DNA of 13,277 nucleotides from Anaerolineales bacterium (GCA_015494815.1 WGAK01000048.1:1-13277); one strand, 5' to 3'; shown: positions 5,623-13,190, counted from the stretch's first letter. The notes: a model not told the origin generated them from the sequence alone. Program-made: numbers and translations.

Positions 5623-6471
5623 ATGGCTGCATTGCCCCGCACCTTCCCCCGCTTGCCCGCGCCCTCCCGGCGCTACGAGGCCCTCTCCATCGCCGTGGGC
5701 CTGGCGCTGTGGTGGGCCGTGGCCCGCCTGAGCGGCCTGCCGCCGTTCATCCTGCCCACCCCCGGCCAGGTGCTGCGCCGCGGGTGGGACGCGTTGCAGT
5801 CGGGCCTGCTGCTGCGGCACACCTGGGTCACCTTGCAGGAAGTGCTGGTGGGCCTGAGCCTGGGCGTGCTGCTGGGCGCACCGCTGGGCTACGCGCTGGC
5901 CAAGTCCCGCCGCCTGGAGCGCATTTTCGCGCCCTACATCGTCGCCAGCCAGGCCGTGCCGGTGGTCGCCATCGCGCCGCTGCTCATCATCTGGTTCGGG
6001 CCGGGGATGCAATCCAAAGTGCTCATCACCGTGCTCATCACCTTCTTCCCGCTGCTGATGAACACCCTGGTAGGCGTGCGCAGCGTGCCCGAAGAGATGT
6101 ACCACTTGCTGTGCTCCCTGGGCGCGCGGCGCTGGCAGGTGTTGCGCTATCTGGAAATCCCCGCCGCGCTGCCCATGTTTTTCAGCGGACTGCGCATTGC
6201 GGCCACGCTGTCGGTGGTGGGCGCGGTGGTGGGCGAATTCATCGCGGCGCGCGAGGGCCTGGGCCTGCTCATCAACGAAGCCCGCGGGCGCTACGACACC
6301 GCGCTGGTGTTCGTGGGCGTACTCACCCTCATGGTCCTGGCCCTGGGCTTGTATGCCGCGGTGCGCTATGCCGAAAAACGCTTGCTGACCTGGCAACGCC
6401 GCAACGGCCAGGCCGTGGTCACCGGTCCTGGCCCACGCGCATCATCTTTTGTCAAGGAGGCCACACCATGA
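5623..6471 (+). CDS. ribX: ABC transporter permease, predicted riboflavin uptake (RibX)
   Basis: This is the inner-membrane permease of the SsuC/TauC/ThiX-like family. The 282 residues contain about six hydrophobic segments. The ATPase-docking loop (EAA motif) is at about 157-185, EEMYHLLCSLGARRWQVL onward, with the conserved glycine at 167 and LEIPAALP after it. The ATG at 5623 follows GAGG at 5613-5616. Its stop overlaps the next start as ATGA (6468-6471), showing tight coupling with the binding protein. The family moves sulfonates, taurine, pyrimidine precursors and other small molecules. Because the operon starts with an FMN riboswitch, the likely cargo is riboflavin, as for the RibXY systems proposed in Chloroflexota. 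That substrate call rests on regulation and neighbours, not on residues. Confidence 0.85.
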   Translation: MAALPRTFPRLPAPSRRYEALSIAVGLALWWAVARLSGLPPFILPTPGQVLRRGWDALQSGLLLRHTWVTLQEVLVGLSLGVLLGAPLGYALAKSRRLERIFAPYIVASQAVPVVAIAPLLIIWFGPGMQSKVLITVLITFFPLLMNTLVGVRSVPEEMYHLLCSLGARRWQVLRYLEIPAALPMFFSGLRIAATLSVVGAVVGEFIAAREGLGLLINEARGRYDTALVFVGVLTLMVLALGLYAAVRYAEKRLLTWQRRNGQAVVTGPGPRASSFVKEATP

Positions 6472-7499
6472 CCCATCTGGCGCGTTTTCGCCCTCGTCGC
6501 ATCCGTAGCATCGCCCTCGTGCTGCTGCTGCTGCTGTTGGCCCTCGCAGCCTGCGGCCAAGCCCCCGCGGCCACCGACACGCCCGCCACGGCCCGGCCGG
6601 TCCAAACCATCCGCCTGCCGATGGGCTACATCCCCAACATCCAATACGCGCCCTTCTATGTGGCCGTGGAACGCGGCTATTTTCGGGAGGCCGGCTTCGA
6701 CATCCAGTTCGACTACAGTTTCGAGACCGACGGCGTGCGCCTGGTCGCCGCGGGCGAGGTCCCCTTTGCCGTGGCCTCGGGCGAACAGGTGCTCATGGCC
6801 CGCGACCAGGGCCTGCCCGTGGTCTATGTCATGGCCTGGTGGCAAAAGTTCCCCGTGGCCGTCATCGCGGCCGCGGACGCGCAGGTGCACGAGCCCGCGG
6901 ATTTGCGCGGCCAGCGCATCGGGCTGCCCGGCCTGTTCGGCGCCACCTACATCGGCCTGACCGCGTTGCTGCACCACGCGGGCCTCACCGAAGCCGATGT
7001 CACCCTGGAAGCCATCGGCTTCAACCAGGTCGAAGCCCTGGCCACCGGCCAGGTACCCGTGGTGGTGGGCTATATCACCAACGAGCCCATTCAGTTGCGC
7101 CACCAGGGCTACGAGGTCACCGTGCTGCCCGTGGCCGACTATGTGGACCTGGCCTCCAACGGCATCATCACCAGCGAGGCCATGATTGCCGAGCATCCCG
7201 ACCAGGTGCGGGCCTTCGTGGCCGCGTTGCACCGCGGTCTGCAAGATGTGGTCAACGACCCCGACCTGGGCTATGAGGTGTCGTTGAAATATGTGGAAGG
7301 TCTGGCCGACCAGGACCGGGGCGTGCAAATGGACATCCTGAACACGGCCATCTCGTATTGGTGGACCGGCGGGGACACGCCCTTGGGCCATGCGGACCTG
7401 CAGGCCTGGCGCAACATGAACGCGCTGCTGCACGACATGGGGCTCATCCAACGGCTGCAGGACATTGACGCCGCGGTGACCAACGAATTCGTGCCGTAG
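6468..7499 (+). CDS. ribY: NMT1/THI5-like substrate-binding lipoprotein, predicted riboflavin-binding (RibY)
   Basis: This is the extracytoplasmic binding protein of the importer. The 343-residue precursor has basic N-terminal residues, a run of leucines and a lipobox LAAC with the lipidated cysteine at 29, so it is probably membrane-anchored outside the cytoplasm. A Pro/Ala/Thr linker (31-44) precedes the NMT1/THI5-type fold, recognised by GYIPNIQYAPFYVAVERGYF (53-72) and the following DGVRLVAAGEVPFAVASGEQ stretch. Relatives bind thiamine-pyrimidine precursors or riboflavin; the FMN riboswitch favours riboflavin. The ATG overlaps the permease stop and is preceded by AAGGAGG at 6454-6460, a very strong ribosome site that fits the need for excess binding protein. 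A CTG triplet run encodes the signal-peptide leucines. Confidence 0.87.
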   Translation: MTHLARFRPRRIRSIALVLLLLLLALAACGQAPAATDTPATARPVQTIRLPMGYIPNIQYAPFYVAVERGYFREAGFDIQFDYSFETDGVRLVAAGEVPFAVASGEQVLMARDQGLPVVYVMAWWQKFPVAVIAAADAQVHEPADLRGQRIGLPGLFGATYIGLTALLHHAGLTEADVTLEAIGFNQVEALATGQVPVVVGYITNEPIQLRHQGYEVTVLPVADYVDLASNGIITSEAMIAEHPDQVRAFVAALHRGLQDVVNDPDLGYEVSLKYVEGLADQDRGVQMDILNTAISYWWTGGDTPLGHADLQAWRNMNALLHDMGLIQRLQDIDAAVTNEFVP

Positions 7500-7524
7500 G
7501 CCGGCGTCCGCGCGAGGGAAGACC

Positions 7525-8343
7525 ATGCCATCCACCCTGCTGGACATTCGCCATCTGACCGTGGTCTACGCGGGCGAGGGCCGCGCGCCCGACCTGCCCG
7601 TGCTGGACGACCTGTCGTTCGCCGTGGACGAGGGCGCGTTCGTGGCCATTCTGGGCCCCTCGGGCTGCGGCAAGAGCACCCTGCTGCGGGTGCTGGCCGG
7701 CTTGCTGCCGCCGACGCGCGGGCAGGTGTGGCTGGCCGGGCGTCCCGTCCAGGGCCCCCAACGCCAGGTGGGCATGGTCTTCCAAAACGCCAATCTGCTG
7801 CCCTGGCGCACCGTCTTGGGCAACATCCTGCTGCCCCTGCAGGTGCAGGGCGTGCCCGAGGCCCAGGCCCGAAGGCGCGCCTACGACATGGTGCGCCTGG
7901 TGGGGCTGGAGGGCTTCGAGGACACGCTGCCGCGCGACCTCTCGGGCGGCATGGCCCAGCGGGTGGCGCTGGCCCGCGCGCTGGTGCACAACCCGCGCCT
8001 GCTGCTGCTCGACGAGCCCTTCGCCAACCTGGACGCGCTCACCCGCGAAAGCATGTGGGGCGAACTGCTGCGCCTGTGGCACACGCAACGGCAGACTGTG
8101 CTCATGGTCACCCACTCCATTACCGAAGCCCTGCTGCTGGCCGACCGCGTGCTGGTCCTGGGCCCGCGCCCGGCACGCCTGCGCCTGGACCTGCGCGTCC
8201 CCCTGCCTCGCCCCCGGCACGAAGCCATGCGGTTCACCCCCCGCTTCGGCCATCTGGCCGAGGAAGTGCGGGCCGCGTTGGGCCTGCGCCGCGCCCCGCG
8301 GCCCGCGCCGCAACCGCTGCCGTGGGACACCATCGCCGGATGA
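7525..8343 (+). CDS. ABC transporter ATPase of the predicted riboflavin importer
   Basis: This cytoplasmic ATP-hydrolysing subunit belongs to the nitrate/sulfonate/taurine (NrtD/SsuB) group. The 272 residues show every expected motif: Walker A GPSGCGKST (44-52), Q-loop glutamine 87 followed by NANLLPW, signature LSGGM (139-143), Walker B LLLLDEP (159-165), D-loop FANLD and the switch histidine at 197 in MVTHSITEALLLADR. The fourth or fifth position of the signature is Met rather than Gln, a common variant in this group. It starts 26 bases after the binding protein stop with a GAGGG ribosome site. With the two genes before it, it makes a complete importer of permease, binding protein and ATPase. 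The C-terminal 40 residues (Pro/Arg rich) look unstructured. Confidence 0.9.
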   Translation: MPSTLLDIRHLTVVYAGEGRAPDLPVLDDLSFAVDEGAFVAILGPSGCGKSTLLRVLAGLLPPTRGQVWLAGRPVQGPQRQVGMVFQNANLLPWRTVLGNILLPLQVQGVPEAQARRRAYDMVRLVGLEGFEDTLPRDLSGGMAQRVALARALVHNPRLLLLDEPFANLDALTRESMWGELLRLWHTQRQTVLMVTHSITEALLLADRVLVLGPRPARLRLDLRVPLPRPRHEAMRFTPRFGHLAEEVRAALGLRRAPRPAPQPLPWDTIAG

Positions 8344-8352
8344 GGATGCGTC

Positions 8353-9345
8353 ATGGGCAACCCCAGCGGCCGGCTGCGCCCTCTGCACTATGCCCGCGAC
8401 ATGGAAGCCGTGGTGGAACTTTTGCGCGTGGGCTTTCCCACGGTGGAGCACGACCCGCGCGACCGGCAGATACTACGACGCTATCTCCATGCGACGCGCT
8501 GGGCCCCGCCGGGGCCGACCACCGAGGCCGACGTGCGCGCGGGGCAGGTGCCGTTTTTCGGCTGGGTATGGGAGCATCGCGGCCGGGTGGTAGGTTTCGT
8601 CGCGGTGGCGCCCGCGGCACGGCGGCATTATGTCCTGGCCAACATCGTGGTGCACCCCGACTATCGCGGGCGAGGCATCGGCCGCGCCCTGGTGCAACGC
8701 GCGCTGGCGTACATCGCGCGCCGCCGCGCGTACGCGCACCTCGAAGTGGCCGAAGACAACCGCGCGGCCCAGCGCCTGTACCAAAGCCTGGGCTTTGTGT
8801 ATCAAGAAACGCGCGCCGAATGGCGCTACGCGCTGCGAGTCACCCCGACGCGGGCCTGGACGCCGGCCGCGCGCGTACGCGCACTGCGCGGCCGCGATTG
8901 GCCCCAGGTGCGCGCCTGGCTCGAGGAGGTCTATCCCCAGCGTCTGGCCTGGTATTGGGAACCCGCGCCCTTGCACCGCACCCTGCGCCCCGGCCTGCTC
9001 GGCGCGCTCTGGCGCTGGTGGGCCGCCGCGCCCCACGGCCTGCGCTGGGCCGTAGACGAAGCCGCGCGCCTGCGCGGGCTGTGGGCTTGCTGGCCCGAAC
9101 CCGCCGCCATCCAACGGCTGTATCTCATCGCCGCGCCCGACCTGAGCGCCGAGGGCGTCCGCGCGGGGCTGTGGGCCCTGGCCCACGAACTGGAGCCCAT
9201 CTGGCGGGTCACCCCTCAGGGCCAGACGACCGAGGAGCCGTACTACCTCTACCTTTCCCTGCCCGCGGCGCGCCACGAAGCCGCATTGCAGGCCGCGGGT
9301 TGGCAGCCGCGGATGCGGTTTTGGCGCATGACCGCGCGACCGTGA
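8353..9345 (+). CDS. Two-domain protein with N-terminal GNAT acetyltransferase
   Basis: Residues 1-163 form a GNAT domain: VVGFVAVAP (79-87) is the beta-4 strand, ANIVVHPDYRGRGIGRALVQ (96-115) is motif A with the acetyl-CoA pyrophosphate loop RGRGIG at 105-110, and EVAEDNRAAQRLYQSLGF (131-148) is motif B. Residues 165-330 are a second region rich in Trp, Arg and Ala that I cannot assign; its spacing (LRGRDWPQVRAWLEEVY near the start) could suit a decayed second GNAT fold. The acetyl acceptor is unknown. It starts 9 bases after the ATPase stop with GAGG just ahead, and ends 10 bases before nfi, so it is probably part of the FMN-controlled operon. It may acetylate a small molecule or a protein; nothing visible decides this. 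Confidence 0.82.
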   Translation: MGNPSGRLRPLHYARDMEAVVELLRVGFPTVEHDPRDRQILRRYLHATRWAPPGPTTEADVRAGQVPFFGWVWEHRGRVVGFVAVAPAARRHYVLANIVVHPDYRGRGIGRALVQRALAYIARRRAYAHLEVAEDNRAAQRLYQSLGFVYQETRAEWRYALRVTPTRAWTPAARVRALRGRDWPQVRAWLEEVYPQRLAWYWEPAPLHRTLRPGLLGALWRWWAAAPHGLRWAVDEAARLRGLWACWPEPAAIQRLYLIAAPDLSAEGVRAGLWALAHELEPIWRVTPQGQTTEEPYYLYLSLPAARHEAALQAAGWQPRMRFWRMTARP

Positions 9346-9355
9346 GACCGGCGAC

Positions 9356-10051
9356 ATGGACGAAGCCCCGCTCTTCCCCCGGCCCCACCCGTGGGGCGTG
9401 CGCACCGAGGCCGAAGCCCGCGCGTTGCAACAGCGCCTGGCCCGCCTGGTGCGCACCGAACCGCTGGACGCGCAGGCCGTGCGCTGGGTCGGCGGCGTGG
9501 ATGTGAGCGCCCGCGACGGCCGGTTGCGCGCTGCGGTGGTGGTGTGGGACTGCCTGGAAGGCCATATGCGCCATCAGGCCACGGCCCAGGCCCCCGAGCC
9601 CATGCCCTATCGGCCCGGCTTCCTCTCGTTCCGCGAGATTCCCGTCATCCAACAGGCCTGGGAGCGGCTGACCCAGCGCCCCGAGGTGCTGCTGGTGGAT
9701 GGGCACGGCGTCGCGCATCCACGCGGCCTGGGCATCGCCGCCCACCTGGGCGTGCTGCTGGACTGGCCCACCGTGGGCGTGGCCAAACGACGCCTGGTGG
9801 GGCGTCTGGCGCATCCCTTAGGGCCGACGCGCGGCTCGCGCGCCGCGCTGCTGTGGCAAGGCCGGGTGATTGGCATGGCCGTCCGCACCCGCGACCGGGT
9901 CAAACCCGTGTGGGTTTCGGTGGGGCACCGCGTCACCTTGGACGACGCGGTCGCGCTGGTGCTGCGCTGCAGCCGTTATCGGCTGCCCGAGCCCATCCGG
10001 GCCGCGCATCGCCTGGCCGGAAGTTGGCCCGCGACCGACGCCACGCATTGA
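9356..10051 (+). CDS. nfi: Endonuclease V, deoxyinosine repair
   Basis: Endonuclease V nicks DNA (or RNA in some lineages) one phosphodiester 3' to a deaminated adenine, starting repair of inosine. The 231-residue protein is of family length and carries all hallmarks: VGGVDVS with metal-binding D49, the strand-separating wedge motif PYRPGFLSFRE (84-94) with E94, VDGHGVAHPRGLGIAAHLG (114-132) with D115, the PTVGVAK block ending at K144, and VSVGHRVTLDDAV with H191. The ATG at 9356 lies 10 bases after the GNAT stop; the ribosome site is weak, suggesting coupling. It is the last gene of the rightward run before a new leader begins. No direct link between this enzyme and flavin uptake is known to me. 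Confidence 0.93.
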   Translation: MDEAPLFPRPHPWGVRTEAEARALQQRLARLVRTEPLDAQAVRWVGGVDVSARDGRLRAAVVVWDCLEGHMRHQATAQAPEPMPYRPGFLSFREIPVIQQAWERLTQRPEVLLVDGHGVAHPRGLGIAAHLGVLLDWPTVGVAKRRLVGRLAHPLGPTRGSRAALLWQGRVIGMAVRTRDRVKPVWVSVGHRVTLDDAVALVLRCSRYRLPEPIRAAHRLAGSWPATDATH

Positions 10052-10060
10052 CGAAAACGG

Positions 10061-10127
10061 TATAATGAGGGGGCAACCGCGACGGCTCCGGCCGCAGGTC
10101 GGCCGTCCTTCGGGGCCAACGGCCCCG
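10061..10127 (+). promoter_or_regulatory. Candidate promoter -10 box and structured leader of the DsbA-like gene
   Basis: A perfect TATAAT (10061-10066) sits just after the nfi stop. No good -35 box is found at the usual distance; TTGACG at 10048 is too close. Downstream, GACGGC (10081-10086) can pair with GCCGTC (10102-10107), and CGGGGCC (10111-10117) with GGCCCCG (10121-10127) around AAC. I do not recognise these as a known riboswitch. The second hairpin could also end transcripts from the upstream operon. Confidence 0.5.
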
Positions 10128-10150
10128 CATCCCCTTGCAGTGAGGTGCTT

Positions 10151-10885
10151 ATGTCGGCGCGTGAGGCATTGGAACGCCGGCGGCGGGCTCGTCGCCGTCA
10201 ACGCCTGGCCCTGTTGGGCATCATTGTTGGCGTGGTCATCGTGTTCCTGGCGGGCATCATCTGGTGGCAGTCACGAGCCTATTCGGCCCAGGTCACCGAA
10301 GCGGAGAGCAAAGATTATTACAAGACCCTGGCCCACGGCAACGCCTTAGGCGACCCCAACGCCCCCATCACCATCATGGAATTCTCGGACTTTCTGTGCC
10401 CCCACTGCCAGAACTTCTACAACACCACCGAAGAAGCCCTGGTGCGCACGCTGGTCGAGCCCGGCAAGGTGCGCTTCGTGTATCGCAGCATGGGGGACGC
10501 CATCGGCGGCCCGCGCTCGTTGGCCGCGGCCGCGGGGTTGTATTGCGCGCTGGAGCAGGACGCGTTTTGGCCCTATCATGATTTGCTCTTCGTGGCCGCG
10601 CCCCAGGCCCGCGGCGACAGCCGCATTTTCGGCCGCTCGCATCTCATCGCGCTGGCCGAACAATTGGGCCTGGATACGCAGGCCTTTGCCGAGTGCCTCG
10701 ATTCGGGCCGGGGCGAGCAGCGCGCGCTGCAAGACCGCGACGAGGGCAGCCAGAAGTACGGCGTGCGCGCCACGCCCACCTTCATCTTCCTGAACGCGCA
10801 GGGCGAGATGGTGCACCGCCTGGAGGGCGCGTATCCCCTGGACGCGTTCGTGCAGGCGGTGAACCAACTGCTCGGCGGGCAATGA
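10151..10885 (+). CDS. Membrane-anchored DsbA-like thiol-disulfide oxidoreductase
   Basis: From the ATG at 10151 the protein has 244 residues. An Arg-rich cytoplasmic start (4-18) and one membrane helix (about 19-38) anchor it; the catalytic domain lies outside. It has the DsbA/Thioredoxin_4 fold: FSDFLCPHCQNFY with the active pair C83-P-H-C86, a helical insert, and the cis-proline loop ATPTFIF with P209. Two more cysteines, C132 and C182, may form a structural disulfide. The CPHC dipeptide is that of oxidising DsbA, so a role in making disulfides in secreted proteins is likely, but a partner (DsbB or VKOR) is not in the window. GAGG at 10142-10145 precedes the ATG by 5 bases; an in-frame GTG at 10145 overlaps that site and is less likely. 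Confidence 0.88.
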   Translation: MSAREALERRRRARRRQRLALLGIIVGVVIVFLAGIIWWQSRAYSAQVTEAESKDYYKTLAHGNALGDPNAPITIMEFSDFLCPHCQNFYNTTEEALVRTLVEPGKVRFVYRSMGDAIGGPRSLAAAAGLYCALEQDAFWPYHDLLFVAAPQARGDSRIFGRSHLIALAEQLGLDTQAFAECLDSGRGEQRALQDRDEGSQKYGVRATPTFIFLNAQGEMVHRLEGAYPLDAFVQAVNQLLGGQ

Positions 10886-10893
10886 GCCTCCGC

Positions 10894-10916
10894 GGGGCCG
10901 GGTCGGACCCGGCCCC
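10894..10916 (+). terminator. GC hairpin after the DsbA-like gene
   Basis: A perfect 10-bp stem, GGGGCCGGGT (10894-10903) with ACCCGGCCCC (10907-10916), has a CGG loop and starts 8 bases after the stop. Only TT follows, so termination may be partial and the ATPase gene 21 bases on could still be read through. Confidence 0.6.
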
Positions 10917-10937
10917 TTGCCGTTGGGCAGGCGCGTG

Positions 10938-12440
10938 ATGGCGGCATCTCCCCCGGCCATTGTGGCGCACGGCCTGCAGGTGCGCTACCCTCGACGGTCA
11001 CACGCCGCACCCGCGGGGCTGGACCTGGAAGTCCGGCCCGGTGAGACGGTGCTGCTGTTGGGGCCTTCGGGCAGCGGTAAGTCCACGCTGTTGCTGGCCC
11101 TCACCGGGCTCATCCCCCACGACTTGCCCGCGCGGGTGCAGGGGCACTTGCGTGTGCTGGGTGTGAACCCCCAGCAAGAGCCGCCCGGTGCGATGGCCAC
11201 GCGTATCGGCCTGCTGTTCCAGGACCCGGAGGCCAGTTTCGCCATGCTGGTGGTGGAAGACGAGGTGGCCTTTGGGCTGGAGAATCTGCGGGTGCCGCCA
11301 GCCGCCATGCCCCCGCGCATCGCTGCGGCGCTGCAGGCCGTGGGCATGACCGCCTATCGCCATCGGCGGCTGGATGCCCTCTCGGGCGGTCAGCAGCAGC
11401 GGGTGGCCCTGGCCGCGCTGCTGGCCATGCAGCCCCCGGTGCTGGCGCTGGACGAGCCTACCGCGCATCTGGACCCCCAGGCCACGGCTACCTTTTTCAC
11501 CACGCTGGCCGCCCTCAAGGCCACCCACACCATCCTGCTGGTGGAACACCGGGTAGACCAGGCCCTGGATGTGGCCGACCGGGTGGTGCTGCTGGACGCG
11601 CGCGGCCGGGTGTTGGCCCAGGGGCCGCCGCGCGCCACATTGCAACGCCATCGGGACGCGGCCCTGGAGGCCGGGCTGTGGCTGCCCGCGGACCTGGACC
11701 CGCGCGCGGCCTGGCGGGCCCGGCACACGACGCGGCTGCGCACCGACCCGCCGGCCGTCGAGGTGCAACGCGTCTCGTTCGCCTATCCCCAGGGCGGGTT
11801 CGTGCTGCGGGAGGTCTCGCTGCAGGTGCCCCAGGGCGACTTCCTGGCCCTGGTGGGACCCAACGGCGCGGGCAAGACAACCCTGGCCCGGCTGATGCTG
11901 CATTTGGGGCTACGGCCCAGCGCGGGCCAGGTACGGCTGTTCGGCACGCCGGTGGCCGCGCTGCGCCCGGCGGATATCACCGCGCGGGCGGGGTTCGTCT
12001 TCCAGAACCCCGAGCACCAGTTCGTCACCGAACGGGTGGAGGACGAAATCGCCTACGGCCTGCGAGCACGCGGCCGGCCCGAGCACGAGGTCCAGGCCCG
12101 CACCCAGGCGCTGCTGGCGCGCTTCGGCCTGCAAGCCCACGCGCGGCACAATCCGTTTCGCCTGAGCCAGGGGCAAAAGCGACGCCTGAGCGTGGCCACC
12201 ATGCTGGCCGTGGCCCCGCGGCTGCTGATTTTGGACGAGCCGACCTTTGGTCAGGACCGCAACACGGCCTACGCGCTGATGGATTTGCTGTTGGACCTGA
12301 ACCGGGAGGGGGTGACCATCGTGATGGTGACGCACGACACGCGGCTGGTGCGCCAATATGCCCGGCATGTGGCCGTGCTACGCGCCGGCCGCCTGGTCTG
12401 GCACGGCCCCACGGAGGCGTGGTCACCCGCGTCGGGCTGA
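10938..12440 (+). CDS. ecfA: Fused two-domain energy-coupling factor (EcfA-type) ATPase
   Basis: This 500-residue protein has two ABC ATPase domains in one chain, as in fused EcfA1-EcfA2 or CbiO-type proteins that power ECF vitamin and metal importers. Domain 1: Walker A GPSGSGKST (42-50), Q95 in LLFQDPEASF, signature LSGGQ (148-152), Walker B ending D172-E173, H204. Domain 2: Walker A GPNGAGKTT (307-315), Q356 in FVFQNPEHQFV, signature LSQGQ (409-413), Walker B ending D433-E434, H466. The FQNPEHQFVTERVEDEIAYGL block is highly characteristic of ECF ATPases. The ATG at 10938 is preferred to an earlier TTG at 10917 that overlaps the upstream hairpin; a GTG lies directly before it. No EcfT or S gene is adjacent. 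BioY elsewhere in the window could be a client, by inference only. Its last 18 bases overlap tmk on the other strand. Confidence 0.88.
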   Translation: MAASPPAIVAHGLQVRYPRRSHAAPAGLDLEVRPGETVLLLGPSGSGKSTLLLALTGLIPHDLPARVQGHLRVLGVNPQQEPPGAMATRIGLLFQDPEASFAMLVVEDEVAFGLENLRVPPAAMPPRIAAALQAVGMTAYRHRRLDALSGGQQQRVALAALLAMQPPVLALDEPTAHLDPQATATFFTTLAALKATHTILLVEHRVDQALDVADRVVLLDARGRVLAQGPPRATLQRHRDAALEAGLWLPADLDPRAAWRARHTTRLRTDPPAVEVQRVSFAYPQGGFVLREVSLQVPQGDFLALVGPNGAGKTTLARLMLHLGLRPSAGQVRLFGTPVAALRPADITARAGFVFQNPEHQFVTERVEDEIAYGLRARGRPEHEVQARTQALLARFGLQAHARHNPFRLSQGQKRRLSVATMLAVAPRLLILDEPTFGQDRNTAYALMDLLLDLNREGVTIVMVTHDTRLVRQYARHVAVLRAGRLVWHGPTEAWSPASG

Positions 12441-13100
12441 CGCCGGGGGCTGCGGGAAGCGGGTGCGCAGCAAGGCCAGGGTGTGGGCGCGTAACTGCTC
12501 CTGCACCGCGTCCCAGGGTTGGGTGGCGTCCAGGAGCACCCACCGCGCGGGTTCGGCCTGGGCCAGAGCCCGATAGCCCTCGCGCACCCGGCGGTGGAAG
12601 TCCAAGGTACGCTGCTCGATGCGGTCCGGCGCCTCGCCCTGGCGGGTGAGGCCCACCTCGGGCGGCACGTCCAGCAAGAAAGTGCGGTCGGGCCACAGCC
12701 CCTGGGTGGCAAAATGGATGAGGTCACGCAGCGTGTCCAGCGGCCACTGCCGATGGCCATATCCCTGATACGCCAAGGTGCTATCCGCGTATCGGTCGCA
12801 CAGCACCACCTGACCGGCCTCGAGCGCGGGTACGATGCGCTGGGCTACATGTTGCGCCCGGTCGGCCAGGAACAGCAGCACCTCGGCCCGGGGGGTCAAC
12901 ACGCCCAGGCTGGGGTCGAGCAAAATCTGGCGAATGCGTTGTCCAATGGGTGTGCCACCGGGCTCGTGGGTGGTCAGCACGGGATAACCCTGAGCCCGCA
13001 AAAACGCGGCCAGCGCGCGAAGGTGGGTGGTCTTGCCGCTGCCCTCGGGGCCCTCGAAGGTGATGAAAACGCCGGGGTAGGTCATCGCCCGCCTGGTCAT
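12423..13100 (-). CDS. tmk: Thymidylate kinase
   Basis: This cytoplasmic enzyme phosphorylates dTMP to dTDP for DNA synthesis. The 225-residue product has FITFEGPEGSGKTT with the P-loop at 17-24, the dTMP-binding block EPGGTPIGQRIR (46-57), the DRY motif (102-104) followed by STLAYQGYG, and a LID region RQGEAPDRIEQR (153-164). The Arg in the P-loop seen in some TMKs is absent and basic residues are in the LID, though I have not resolved the type firmly. Two ATGs compete: 13100, with no clear ribosome site, and 13085, giving MTYPGVFITFEG with AGGCGG three bases ahead, which looks more like family N-termini. The gene converges on the ECF ATPase with an 18-base overlap of the coding ends. Confidence 0.94.
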   Translation of the reverse strand: MTRRAMTYPGVFITFEGPEGSGKTTHLRALAAFLRAQGYPVLTTHEPGGTPIGQRIRQILLDPSLGVLTPRAEVLLFLADRAQHVAQRIVPALEAGQVVLCDRYADSTLAYQGYGHRQWPLDTLRDLIHFATQGLWPDRTFLLDVPPEVGLTRQGEAPDRIEQRTLDFHRRVREGYRALAQAEPARWVLLDATQPWDAVQEQLRAHTLALLRTRFPQPPASARRG

Positions 13101-13127
13101 GACAAAGGGTCAAACATCGCCGGGGCC

Positions 13128-13158
13128 AGTATACCATGCCGCCGGGCCGTAGTATAAT
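13128..13158. promoter_or_regulatory. Divergent -10 boxes between tmk and the aconitase gene
   Basis: Rightward, TATAAT (13153-13158) should start RNA near 13165 for the aconitase gene. Leftward, TATACT (13133-13128) would start RNA near 13121 for tmk; a second TATACT (13156-13151) overlaps the rightward box. No convincing -35 boxes are seen for either direction, so the calls rest on the -10 boxes and their positions. Confidence 0.5.
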
Positions 13159-13162
13159 CCCC

Positions 13163-13190
13163 TTACACTTCCGCCGCCCGCGGCGTGTAA
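13163..13190 (+). other. Leader hairpin just before the aconitase ribosome site
   Basis: TTACAC (13163-13168) pairs with GTGTAA (13185-13190), with a GC-rich inner stem CGCCG/CGGCG. The stem ends right at the ribosome site GGAG (13191-13194), nine bases before the ATG. It spans almost the whole predicted leader and could stabilise the RNA 5' end or affect ribosome entry. It is not an iron-responsive element by shape as far as I can see. Confidence 0.45.

Noticed and set aside
5182..6396. Long minus-strand open frame over the FMN riboswitch and ribX
   Set aside because: It runs antisense through a conserved aptamer and a clear permease gene, and its Gln/His/Ala-rich composition is that of a shadow frame.
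6520..6540. CTG triplet run in the ribY signal peptide as a phase-variable repeat
   Set aside because: Triplet slippage would keep the frame and only lengthen or shorten a leucine run, so on-off switching is not expected.
7728..9506. Long plus-strand alternative frame across the ATPase, GNAT and nfi genes
   Set aside because: It overlaps three well-supported genes out of frame and shows only Arg/Ala/Pro-rich noise.
10048..10066. TTGACG plus TATAAT as a full promoter for the DsbA-like gene
   Set aside because: The boxes are only 7 bases apart, far too close for a normal -35/-10 pair; only the -10 box is kept as a candidate.
10917..10937. TTG start giving a longer ECF ATPase
   Set aside because: The TTG abuts the hairpin after the DsbA-like gene and has no ribosome site; the extra residues MPLGRRV match nothing typical.
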